From positions 1 through 22,696 of IMG/VR virus record IMGVR_UViG_3300017605_000139: a stretch of 22,696 nucleotides of DNA, one strand, 5' to 3'. Positions 7,675 through 14,433 of this stretch are shown here, in pieces. Both the position numbers and the translations under genes were made by a program. Every line of letters starts with the position of its first letter. Position 1 is the stretch's first letter. This stretch comes from a virus. Under the pieces are notes generated by a model, which ran no database searches, was not told where the DNA came from, and was given only the letters and a program-made list of their open reading frames with translations.

Positions 7675-8126
7675 CAGTCACGCTCCCACACTTGGGCTAG
7701 GCCAGTCGGCGCGGCCCACGACAGCGCATCGCGACCGTCCGGGCCGCTCGCCACGCGCTCCTGCCCCCATTGCTCGCGGTCCGCGCACGCGAAGTACCAC
7801 ATCGGGTACCTGTCACGCCCGACGACCACGACGCCATGCACCTTCGTCGGGTCGAGCTTGTACGTCTCACCAAGGAACACGCTCGGGTATCTGAAGGCCC
7901 TGAGGTCCAACCGGGGACGGCCCTTTACCTCGATGACGTGCCGACCGTTCACGAGCAAGTCGCCTTCGTCAGAGAACTCTCCGCGGTGGATGCTCTGAGG
8001 CGGGTGAATGTCGATGTGGCATCGAACAAAGCAGGTCGGATAGCGACGCACTATCTCCGCCGCGGCCCACACCGATCGGATGTGCCCGTCCACGAGGCTG
8101 TCCAGGAATAGCGCATCGGTCTTCAC
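7674..8126 (-). CDS. PD-(D/E)XK nuclease-like protein (150 aa)
   Basis: The start is the GTG at 8126, overlapping the gpG-like stop by four bases (GTGA). Longer in-frame starts lie inside the upstream gene. Residues 56-68 (GDLLVNGRHVIEVKG) carry the hallmark of the PD-(D/E)XK nuclease/resolvase fold: Asp56, a hairpin, then a hydrophobic strand ending in Glu66-x-Lys68. An upstream helix (HIRSVWAAAEIVRRY) and a later VHGVVVVGRDRYPMWYFA strand pair fit the core fold. There is no signal peptide or membrane segment. Members of this fold include Holliday-junction resolvases, restriction enzymes and recombination nucleases. Its position between gpG-like and tail-tube genes is unusual. Activity and substrate are not shown, and a catalytically dead structural use is possible. 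Confidence 0.72.
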   Translation of the reverse strand: MKTDALFLDSLVDGHIRSVWAAAEIVRRYPTCFVRCHIDIHPPQSIHRGEFSDEGDLLVNGRHVIEVKGRPRLDLRAFRYPSVFLGETYKLDPTKVHGVVVVGRDRYPMWYFACADREQWGQERVASGPDGRDALSWAAPTGLAQVWERD

Positions 8127-9010
8127 GACGCCCTCCGCACCGTGAGCCCGTACAGGCCCTCGATGTCCTTCACGAGCTGCGGCGGCAAGCCCACCATCGG
8201 ACGGGCCGGGTGCTTGACCGTTCGCGCCACGCCCACCATCTTCGGGTTGAGCAGCCAACCGAGCTTCTTCGCGCGCTCGTTCTTCGCGCGAGCGGAGGCG
8301 ACCTTCCCCGCCTCCGCGCCGGTCATGGGCTCGCTCTTGCCGCGCGCCGCAGCATCGACCACGCGCTTGCGGGCCGTGATCTGCGTCTGGATCTGCTGCC
8401 GGCGCTGGCGCTCGCCTGGCGGAACCTTCTGGCCCTGGTATGCGCGCTTGCTCGCCGTGAGCGCGGCCTTTAGCCCTGCGATCTGCGGGTCGTCCTTCAC
8501 GGCGCCACGCGCCTCACGATCCTCCCGCCTCTGCGGCGCCGCCTCTGCGCGCTTCTCCGCCCCGCCGAGCTTCTTCATCCACTCCCACAACCGCGTCTGG
8601 ATCGCCTTCGTGATCGTGGTCGCCTTGGACTCCCCGCCCGTGTGCAGCACGTCGGCGTAGCCCAGCATCGTGCCCTCTTCCACCGTGTTCTGGCCGATCA
8701 CGCGCCACGCGAACGAACGGGCCAGGAGGTTGTTGTCCCGCAGCACGGGTCGGTCCTGGAAGCGCCGCTCGGGGGGCGTCTTGCCGCGCGCGAAGTCTGA
8801 CAGGATGCCGGGCCAGTTGGGGGTCATGCCCGTGTCGCCGCGCGACTTCCACCGCACCCCGCCGAACCGCTCCTCGCGGAAAGCCTTCTGCGTCTCGGCC
8901 ACGAGCAAGGCGCCGATCCCGGGAAGGATGCGCTCGGCCGGGCGCTCGAACGCGCCACGGAGCGCCGCGAACCGCGTTCCTTCGACGAAGATGGGGCCCT
9001 GGCTGTGCAT
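8123..9010 (-). CDS. Mu gpG/virion morphogenesis-family protein (295 aa) with basic helical insert
   Basis: The ATG at 9010 follows the preceding stop by 21 bases. Family-like features in order: GIGALLVAETQKAFREERFGGVRWK (residues about 31-55), LLARSFAWRVI with EEGTMLGYADVLHTGGESK (about 95-129), and the C-terminal HPARPMVGLPPQLVKDIEGLYG (about 267-288), which matches the RPfxGlp-type ending of Mu gpG and P2 gpS relatives. These proteins act in tail completion or head-tail joining. Residues about 135-250 form a long Arg/Lys/Ala/Gln-rich helical insertion that I would not expect in the family. In Mu the gene lies upstream of the protease, whereas here it follows the capsid and connector genes. 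Confidence 0.78.
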   Translation of the reverse strand: MHSQGPIFVEGTRFAALRGAFERPAERILPGIGALLVAETQKAFREERFGGVRWKSRGDTGMTPNWPGILSDFARGKTPPERRFQDRPVLRDNNLLARSFAWRVIGQNTVEEGTMLGYADVLHTGGESKATTITKAIQTRLWEWMKKLGGAEKRAEAAPQRREDREARGAVKDDPQIAGLKAALTASKRAYQGQKVPPGERQRRQQIQTQITARKRVVDAAARGKSEPMTGAEAGKVASARAKNERAKKLGWLLNPKMVGVARTVKHPARPMVGLPPQLVKDIEGLYGLTVRRAS

Positions 9011-9031
9011 GGTGCTTCGCTACTCGATTCC

Positions 9032-10381
9032 TTACGGGTCGGTCACAGTCTCGCCGCCCGCCGTCGCGGACGGGAGCGAGATGGGAAGTTGTGCGTAGTC
9101 GGCCGCGTACATGAGCTCGGACGTCGCGGCGGTCGGGCCCGTGTCGGCCGTGGTGAACTTGTCGCGCTGGAGGAACGCCGTCGCCCCGCCGGGGATCCAG
9201 TAGTAGGCGCCGTCCACCAGATCCCACGGGGCGAACCGCAGCGCGTCCACGTTCAGCGTACCTACCGCGAGGTTCACGACCTCGATCTCGATGTCGGGCG
9301 CGTCCTCCTTCCAGTTGCGGTAGTAGAGGTTCTTGTCGATCGTCATGGAGAGGATGTGCCATGACGTGTCGCCCACGGTGGCGAGGTTCTTCGTCGCGGT
9401 CTGGTTTCCCATCTTGAGGTTGAGCGTCCCGGTGCATCCTGCGTTGTTGCAGCGGTACGCGACCTGCGCCATCCACGGAACACGCTCCCCGCCCGCGCTG
9501 ATGTTCGCCACCGACAGGGCCTGCGTCACCTCGTTCGTCGCCGCGCCGTCGATGGCGAACAGGAGCGAGCCGGACAGGGCGGCCGTCACACCAGGCGAGG
9601 CCACGAAGATGTTGGACGCTCCCGTGGCCGCGGTGATGTTCGCCGCCGTCCCGCCAATCGTCCAGTTGGGGATCTTGTCCGTCGAGGTACCCGAGAACGT
9701 CGCGTCCCACGATGCGTTGCGAATCGGCGTCGATCCGCTGCCAGAGTGCTTGACCACGTACGGCCCGAGGAACAGGCCCGAGCCCTGGTAGTCGAGCGCG
9801 TCCTTGCTGCGGTCCTCGCCACGGCACCAGAACTGCTCCGCTCCCTTGAGCGCGCCCGTGTTCTGATCGACGTAGCACTCCCAGGTCTTCGTCTCGACGT
9901 GGCCGCCCTGGAGGTTGTACCCCTCCCAGTCCACCGAGAGCCTGAGCGGGAGTCCTGAGCCCGTACCCGTCACGGCCGAGAACGCCCCGCGCGTCCAGTC
10001 CCGGTCATTGAATGTCACCGAGTTGTCGTGCATGTAGCGATGGAGCCGCGCCCACAGATCGACGCCCGACGTTCCGACCTGTCCGGGAACGCCGCTCGCC
10101 TGCCCAGGGTCCGTCTCGGGGAACCCGCCCAGACGCATGACCTCGCGCCCGAAGGCGTTCCACACGGCGCGCACCTTGGCTCGGCCGTACGTCGCGCTCA
10201 GGTCCGAGCGCAGCGTCGCAAACGCGGCCTCGACGCCGCCCGGCATGAAGTCGCCCTCGTACGCCTGCTCGGCCGTGTCGATGCTCGTGACGATCGTGGG
10301 AAAGATCGTGAGCAGATCGGTGAACGGCTTGATGCCGTTCTTGAGCTGCGCGGAGATCTCTGCCCAGGTGGCGCTAGCCAT
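9032..10381 (-). CDS. Beta-rich virion protein (449 aa) with carbohydrate-binding-like C-terminal half
   Basis: The ATG at 10381 is preceded by TAAGGAGCGAGC, a good Shine-Dalgarno. Residues 1-95 are helical (AEISAQLKNGIKPFTDLLTI, YGRAKVRAVWNAFGREVMRL). The part after about 225 is a Thr/Ser/Ala/Gly-rich beta-sandwich candidate, with a cysteine pair near YRCNNAGC, a WHILSMTIDKN strand and DALRFAPWD, the kind of jelly-roll seen in carbohydrate-binding modules and virion surface proteins. It lies between the gp36-like connector and the gpG-like gene, so it may be a head-tail collar or surface decoration. No named family is recognised. Confidence 0.7.
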   Translation of the reverse strand: MASATWAEISAQLKNGIKPFTDLLTIFPTIVTSIDTAEQAYEGDFMPGGVEAAFATLRSDLSATYGRAKVRAVWNAFGREVMRLGGFPETDPGQASGVPGQVGTSGVDLWARLHRYMHDNSVTFNDRDWTRGAFSAVTGTGSGLPLRLSVDWEGYNLQGGHVETKTWECYVDQNTGALKGAEQFWCRGEDRSKDALDYQGSGLFLGPYVVKHSGSGSTPIRNASWDATFSGTSTDKIPNWTIGGTAANITAATGASNIFVASPGVTAALSGSLLFAIDGAATNEVTQALSVANISAGGERVPWMAQVAYRCNNAGCTGTLNLKMGNQTATKNLATVGDTSWHILSMTIDKNLYYRNWKEDAPDIEIEVVNLAVGTLNVDALRFAPWDLVDGAYYWIPGGATAFLQRDKFTTADTGPTAATSELMYAADYAQLPISLPSATAGGETVTDP

Positions 10382-10390
10382 GCTCGCTCC

Positions 10391-10816
10391 TTACGGTGGG
10401 TCGAGGTTCACGTCCTCGAAGTCCGCGTCATCGAAGGTCGGCGTACGGTCGGGGTCGTCGGCGGTCGGCGTACGCACGCCGTTGCTCGCCGGCGCGATGT
10501 GCGACCGCGGCCCAACGTCCTTCACCATCTCGCACTCGGACTTGAAGTCCGCCCAGAACTCCTTGCCCAGCGCCCTGGCCGACCCGCCCCACTCGCGCAG
10601 GATCGCCTCGACGGCCTCCACCGCGATCGAGACGTGGGCCGCGTTCGTGGACAGGTACGCCGTCTGCGCGTAGATGCCGAACCGCGCCTCGACGTCCGTG
10701 CAGGCCAGCGCGAGGATCGTCGCGTTGACCGTCGTGGCGGTCACGTCGCGCTTGTTCGTGATCTCGACCAGGATCTGCGAGTCGATGCGCGCGGTTACGT
10801 CGGTCGCCAGAGACAC
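10391..10816 (-). CDS. Head-tail connector, Mu gp36/DUF1320-like (141 aa)
   Basis: GTG start at 10816, with a GGGGG stretch a few bases upstream. The first 80 residues follow the plan of gp36-type connector proteins: an N-terminal ARIDSQILVEITNK segment, an Ala-rich helix with the DVEARFG turn, and a further helix AHVSIAVEAVEAILREWG. The remaining 60 residues are an acidic, Pro/Thr-rich tail containing a nine-residue tandem duplication. The order capsid, unknown, then this gene matches the Mu order gpT, gp35, gp36. Without an alignment the family call is moderate. Confidence 0.7.
   Translation of the reverse strand: MSLATDVTARIDSQILVEITNKRDVTATTVNATILALACTDVEARFGIYAQTAYLSTNAAHVSIAVEAVEAILREWGGSARALGKEFWADFKSECEMVKDVGPRSHIAPASNGVRTPTADDPDRTPTFDDADFEDVNLDPP
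10421..10474 (-). repeat. 27-bp tandem duplication in connector tail
   Basis: Two adjacent 27-base units encode RTPTADDPD and RTPTFDDAD (residues 115-132 of the connector-like protein). The first 12 bases of the units (CGTACGCCGACC) are identical and the remainder has drifted. This is a simple in-frame duplication in an acidic, probably disordered tail. Confidence 0.75.
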
Positions 10817-10873
10817 GTCACGCCCCCTTTCGGGTCAGGAAGGGACGGGACGTGGTGGGCATGGTGCTTCGGG

Positions 10874-11371
10874 CTAGGCGTCCACGGGCTCGTAGCGGAT
10901 GAACTTCGACACGGGCACGTCGCGGGAGTCCTTCGCGTAGCGCGGGTTCTTCACCCACTCGCGCTCCTCGGTGTCCTTGCCCGTCGCGTCCTTCTTGAGT
11001 CGCATGACCGTCGTGGCGTGGATCGAGGTTCGGAGAGTGTCGCGCTCGACCCAGCCGGAGTCCTTCTGCCACACCCGCTCCTTGCCGCGGATGATGCGCA
11101 CCACCTCGCGCTCGGACGCGGCCTTGACCGCCTCGAGCTGGTCGGGCGTGAGCTCCAGCACCTCGCCGCTCACGACGTCGTTGCCCCACTCGCTCGTGAC
11201 GGGGTTCCACTTCGGCGGGGTCGTCCACTTCTGGAACGTGACGCCGGGCTGCTCGGGCGTGAGGCCCGGTGCGCTCCACACGTCGATCGGAGCGTCCTCC
11301 GCGATGAAGACGTGGAACGTCTTGGGAGCGGACTCGACCCGGACATGGGCGGGGGGAACGTTCGGCGACAT
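10874..11371 (-). CDS. Unknown protein downstream of major capsid (165 aa)
   Basis: The ATG at 11371 has a strong Shine-Dalgarno, AGGAGG, six bases upstream. The product begins with a short Pro-rich leader (MSPNVPPAHVRVES) followed by mixed alpha/beta sequence. A helix (TPDQLEAVKAASEREVVRII) sits near residues 75-95, and the C-terminal half is charged (RLKKDATGKDTEEREWVKN). It occupies the position of Mu gp35 between capsid and gp36-like genes, but I see no sequence features that prove homology. A small capsid-associated or connector accessory role is the best guess from position. Confidence 0.72.
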   Translation of the reverse strand: MSPNVPPAHVRVESAPKTFHVFIAEDAPIDVWSAPGLTPEQPGVTFQKWTTPPKWNPVTSEWGNDVVSGEVLELTPDQLEAVKAASEREVVRIIRGKERVWQKDSGWVERDTLRTSIHATTVMRLKKDATGKDTEEREWVKNPRYAKDSRDVPVSKFIRYEPVDA

Positions 11372-11417
11372 GGGCGCCTCCTGGTTGGTGGTGGACGGGA
11401 CTTCGTGGCGCGTGCGT

Positions 11418-12407
11418 CTAGTTGTCGACCATGACCGCGGCGTACGGCGTGGCGACGCCGTAGCCGGTGCGCTTGTCGAACTGGACGTACTCGATCTTGG
11501 TCGCGCGAGCCGAGTCGCTGTTGTCCATGTTCCCTTCGTGCGTCTCGATGGCCTGACGCTCGAGGACCACCAGCGGCTTGCGGCGCGCGCCCGTCGCGAA
11601 CACGAACCAGTCGTTCGACGTGATGCGCGGCGTGAGCCACACCTCGACGTTGTAGCCTCCGACCTGGATCACGTTGGACACCGCGGCGTTGCTGGTGGCC
11701 GTGCTGGAGCCGATCGGTACGGCGTCGGCCTTGAACGCGCGGTTCATCTCCTTGATGTTCGCGCTGCCCGCCATGACCAGGAAGCCCTGGTTGAAGATCG
11801 ACGGATCCCAGAGCGGCTGCCCCTCGGTGTCCTGGAAGGCCATGATGCGCGCGACCGCGGCGTAGAAGTCCGTCTCGATCGAGGCTGAGGTCGCCACGCC
11901 GCTGCCCGTGACCGTGTTGCCGCCCGAGGCGCCGTAGCGCGTCGAGGTCGAGAACAGCGCCAGGCCGTCCGGGCTGTTGGGGATCGACGGGAGCAGGTTC
12001 GTGTCCGTCGCGGCCGTGATGATCTGCACCAGCACCCGCTCATCGACCAGCGCCATGTTCGTGCCAGCGCCGTCTGCCTGCTGGCGCAGCGAGCGCGTCT
12101 GGTCGTCCATGCGGTGGTTCTTCGACCAGTCCACCGCGATGCCCCAGTCACGGACCGGGACGGTCCACGTCTGGTCCTTGAACCCCTTGCGGCGCACCGA
12201 CTCGCCGTCGCGCCAGATGGCGGCGTGGGGCGGCGACTCGTAGAACGCGAACCGCTCCGTCTCCTTGTCGGACGGGATGAACTCCGCGATCCTGGAGAGG
12301 CGCGCCTTCGTGTTCTCGAAGGTGGGGATGTAGGTGTCGAAGAACGCATCCTGTAGCCCCGCGGACAGGACGCCGGGCGAACTGGAGATGACGGGCTGGC
12401 CGGGCAT
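11418..12407 (-). CDS. Major capsid protein, Mu gpT-like (329 aa)
   Basis: The ATG at 12407 is preceded by CCAGGAGCCACAC, a strong Shine-Dalgarno as expected for the most abundant protein. The layout fits the Mu gpT major head family: N-terminal helix (AGLQDAFFDTYIPTFENTKARLSRIAEF, residues about 16-43), an E-loop-like strand region with WTVPVRDWGIAVDWSKNHRMDDQ (81-103), a long helix with the acid-rich VDERVLVQII, a flexible Gly/Thr stretch, then beta strands ending near VATPYAAVMVDN. It immediately follows protease/scaffold and decoration genes, the usual order. No truncation is visible, and the length is near that of gpT (about 300 aa). Confidence 0.85.
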   Translation of the reverse strand: MPGQPVISSSPGVLSAGLQDAFFDTYIPTFENTKARLSRIAEFIPSDKETERFAFYESPPHAAIWRDGESVRRKGFKDQTWTVPVRDWGIAVDWSKNHRMDDQTRSLRQQADGAGTNMALVDERVLVQIITAATDTNLLPSIPNSPDGLALFSTSTRYGASGGNTVTGSGVATSASIETDFYAAVARIMAFQDTEGQPLWDPSIFNQGFLVMAGSANIKEMNRAFKADAVPIGSSTATSNAAVSNVIQVGGYNVEVWLTPRITSNDWFVFATGARRKPLVVLERQAIETHEGNMDNSDSARATKIEYVQFDKRTGYGVATPYAAVMVDN

Positions 12408-12431
12408 GTGTGGCTCCTGGGGTCCTGGGGA

Positions 12432-12884
12432 CTAGAGGGCGCGGCTCTCGCCGGGGGCGAACAGCTCGACGTCGCACAGCGTCGAGGAGCCGTAGTAGCG
12501 GGAGACGTACCCGATGGCCTTCGTGTTGGACGTGGCCGAGAGGGTCAGGATGTTGTCGTCGGTCATGTAGACCAGATCGCCCACATCGTTGATGTTGTCC
12601 ACGCCGACGACGTTGTAGCGCACGAGCACCAGCGGGCCGGTGATGACCGTCACCTCGCTGTCGCCCTGCGCGCCGTCGGCGGTCACGCTCTTGCGGACGA
12701 TGCCGAGGAAGTGGAACGTGGCCGTGTCGGCCGGCTTCACGGCCAGGCCGGTGGACGTGTCCAGGCACACGAACCCGCCCGCGTAGAACACGATGGCGTT
12801 CGTGCCCGGGACGGCGATGACGTTGGACGGGCCGCCCGTGCTCTCACGGGTCGTCACGTTACGAGCTGCGGTCAGGTTGGACAT
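12432..12884 (-). CDS. Head decoration/stabilisation-type protein (150 aa)
   Basis: The ATG at 12884 follows GGAGTAGGCCCCC, where GGAG serves as Shine-Dalgarno. The product is nearly all beta, with small repeated turns (GGFVCLDTSTG, FHFLGIVRKSV, VGDLVYMTDDN, KAIGYVSRYY). That pattern is typical of trimeric capsid cement proteins and DUF2190-like head proteins. It lies between the protease/scaffold and the major capsid gene, which in Mu-like and lambda-like phages is where decoration proteins are encoded. The family name cannot be settled here, but a capsid-binding role is likely. Confidence 0.75.
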   Translation of the reverse strand: MSNLTAARNVTTRESTGGPSNVIAVPGTNAIVFYAGGFVCLDTSTGLAVKPADTATFHFLGIVRKSVTADGAQGDSEVTVITGPLVLVRYNVVGVDNINDVGDLVYMTDDNILTLSATSNTKAIGYVSRYYGSSTLCDVELFAPGESRAL

Positions 12885-12890
12885 GGGGGC

Positions 12891-13607
12891 CTACTCCCGG
12901 ATCCCGGCCGCGTAGAGCCGGTTCTTGATGAATGCGGCGCGGGACTTGTTCTGGAGCGCGATCGGCATCGCGTCGTACATCGCGCCAGCGGCGCGGGCCT
13001 TCGCGTAGACCTCGGTGCCCTTGCTCGCGTAGGCTGCGACCTCGGCAGCCTCGGCGACCTCGCCGGCGGGGTCCGCGTCGCCGTTGGGCGGAGCCTTGGG
13101 GGCGGAAGCCTTGAAGCCCTCCACCCACGTCTTGAGGCCCGACAGGCCGCCGTGCTCCTTGGCCTTCGCCTTGAGCATGGCGCGCGGGTTCGAGCCGAGC
13201 GGGTAGCGCGCGAGGTCGGTCAGCATCCCGTCGATCGCTTCGCCCAGGTCGCGCTCGGACTTGAGCGTCTCGACGTCGGCGCGGAGCGCGAGGCTCTCGG
13301 CTGTGTGCGCAGCGTCGGCGCGGATCGCGGCGTCGGTCGTCTTCGCGGCTGCCATCTTGCCACCTCCCTGGTCTGCGGGTCCATCCATGCCGGTTGCGTC
13401 GGGAGCGCCCTTGCCTTCGTCGCCGAAGATCGCGGCGATGCCCGCCTCGAGCTTCGTGTGCTGCTCGCGCGTGAGCTTCATCTCGGCGATCTTCGTGAGC
13501 AGCGCATCGACCGGGTCGGCCTTCGACTCCTCGGCCTTCGCGGCGGGCTTCTCTTCGCCCTTCGGCTTCTCGTCTTCCGGCTTCGCCTCGGCCTTGATCT
13601 GCTTCAT
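12891..13607 (-). CDS. Probable nested scaffold protein (238 aa, internal start)
   Basis: In-frame ATG at codon 204 of the protease/scaffold gene, giving MKQIKAEAKPEDEKPKG and then the whole charged helical C-terminal part. GAGGT lies five bases upstream (13613-13617), better than the ribosome site of the full-length gene, which depends on coupling. The cut falls at the boundary between the protease domain and linker and the scaffold-like part. Mu Z and lambda Nu3 are precedents for scaffolds made from internal starts in the protease gene. That translation really starts here is inference. Confidence 0.6.
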   Translation of the reverse strand: MKQIKAEAKPEDEKPKGEEKPAAKAEESKADPVDALLTKIAEMKLTREQHTKLEAGIAAIFGDEGKGAPDATGMDGPADQGGGKMAAAKTTDAAIRADAAHTAESLALRADVETLKSERDLGEAIDGMLTDLARYPLGSNPRAMLKAKAKEHGGLSGLKTWVEGFKASAPKAPPNGDADPAGEVAEAAEVAAYASKGTEVYAKARAAGAMYDAMPIALQNKSRAAFIKNRLYAAGIRE

Positions 13608-14216
13608 GGTGAACCTCGAGAGGACGGTGATCGCCTTGCCCGACGACGCGGAGGCTACCAAACGCGAATCGTTTGTGTGGGAATCGCGGTTATTCGCATT
13701 TGCGACAGCGCGCGCACCGACCTCGCTTCCGATGGTCAGCATCGGCAACTTGCAATGCGGGGAGCGCGTCGGGAGCAGCGCGAGCGAGTCGATGAAGCCC
13801 GACTCCGGGTCGAGCGACTCGATCGAGCGGTACGGAAGACGGTTGGCGCGGATGCGGTCGAAGACCTCGGACGGAACGGCCACGAGGTCCGCGAACAGCG
13901 CAAGCGTATCCTCGCCGTCCTCGGTGCTCATGCCGACGCGCATCGGGCGGATGAAGCCCGCGTCCTCGACCTCGTCGCCGTCGTCGTGGTGGTGGACGTG
14001 GAGCCTGCCCATGAAACGCCCACGCTCGGCCCTGCGGCTCGCAGCGATGGCCGCGCGCATCCAATCGGCGTCGATCGTTCGCTCGCCCACGGGCTTGCCG
14101 GTGCCATCCACAAGTGGGACCGTGCCGGCCGCGACGATCGGAACGTCGAAGACGTTCCAGGTTCCGTCGTCGTTCTGGACGGCGCGGTGGTCGCCCCCGG
14201 GGATGGCGCCCGTCAC
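12891..14216 (-). CDS. Prohead protease with C-terminal scaffold (Mu I/Z-type, 441 aa)
   Basis: The GTG at 14216 overlaps the upstream TGA by four bases. Residues 50-165 look like a Mu gpI-type prohead serine protease: GRLHVHHHDDGDEVEDAGF, with His73/His75 as catalytic histidine candidates, then LPYRSIESLDPESGFIDSLA, in which Ser131 is the nucleophile candidate, followed by the ALLPT...P closing motif. Residues 166-203 are a linker with unusually many Asn/Ser/Asp and lower GC. Residues 204-441 are highly charged and helical (Lys/Glu/Ala-rich), as in scaffolds, ending in SRAAFIKNRLYAAGIRE. In Mu the scaffold Z is made from an internal start within the protease gene I, and a matching internal start is present here. 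Confidence 0.85.
   Translation of the reverse strand: MTGAIPGGDHRAVQNDDGTWNVFDVPIVAAGTVPLVDGTGKPVGERTIDADWMRAAIAASRRAERGRFMGRLHVHHHDDGDEVEDAGFIRPMRVGMSTEDGEDTLALFADLVAVPSEVFDRIRANRLPYRSIESLDPESGFIDSLALLPTRSPHCKLPMLTIGSEVGARAVANANNRDSHTNDSRLVASASSGKAITVLSRFTMKQIKAEAKPEDEKPKGEEKPAAKAEESKADPVDALLTKIAEMKLTREQHTKLEAGIAAIFGDEGKGAPDATGMDGPADQGGGKMAAAKTTDAAIRADAAHTAESLALRADVETLKSERDLGEAIDGMLTDLARYPLGSNPRAMLKAKAKEHGGLSGLKTWVEGFKASAPKAPPNGDADPAGEVAEAAEVAAYASKGTEVYAKARAAGAMYDAMPIALQNKSRAAFIKNRLYAAGIRE
13613..13617 (-). promoter_or_regulatory. Internal Shine-Dalgarno for nested scaffold
   Basis: GAGGT on the minus strand lies five bases before the internal ATG at 13607, inside the protease/scaffold reading frame. 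Match and spacing are good for ribosome entry, and this is what decides the proposed nested start. Confidence 0.55.
13694..13706 (-). repeat. Second copy of GTCGCAAATGCGA
   Basis: The same 13 bases as in the intergenic copy occur here, inside the linker of the protease/scaffold gene (codons for VANANN) and about 90 bases upstream of the nested scaffold start. The surrounding DNA is lower in GC than its neighbours. Confidence 0.3.
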
Positions 14217-14425
14217 TCGGGCGCCTCCGCCAGCGTGAGCAACTCGACCGACGCCGCGCGCATCGCCGCCATCGCGTTCGTCATGGTCGTGACGGCCTCG
14301 CCGCGGCTGGAGAACGTGGCCGCGGACTGGAGCCGCACCTCGGGCTTGCCATCGCCGTGGCCCACGACGATGTCCCCGAACCACGCGCCCACGGCGTTCT
14401 TCCAGACTCGGATCGTGGCGGTCAT
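14213..14425 (-). CDS. Unknown small virion-operon protein (70 aa)
   Basis: The ATG at 14425 follows TAGGAGCCACC, in which GGAG is a well-placed Shine-Dalgarno just after the previous stop. The product starts MTATIRVWKNAVGAWFGDIV, a short beta hairpin, then has an Arg/Ser turn and an Ala/Met-rich helix (EAVTTMTNAMAAMRAASVELLTLA). Its stop is coupled to the protease/scaffold start. I do not recognise it. Possibilities include a small head accessory protein or a protease co-factor. Confidence 0.68.
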   Translation of the reverse strand: MTATIRVWKNAVGAWFGDIVVGHGDGKPEVRLQSAATFSSRGEAVTTMTNAMAAMRAASVELLTLAEAPE

Positions 14426-14433
14426 GGTGGCTC

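Noticed and set aside
10818-10862. 14-codon minus-strand mini-ORF between the 165-aa and connector genes
   Set aside because: It begins at an ATG without a Shine-Dalgarno and is too short to judge. It could be a leader, but nothing supports translation.
10028-11434. 468-residue open frame on the plus strand
   Set aside because: Covers three minus-strand genes with good ribosome sites. Shadow composition.
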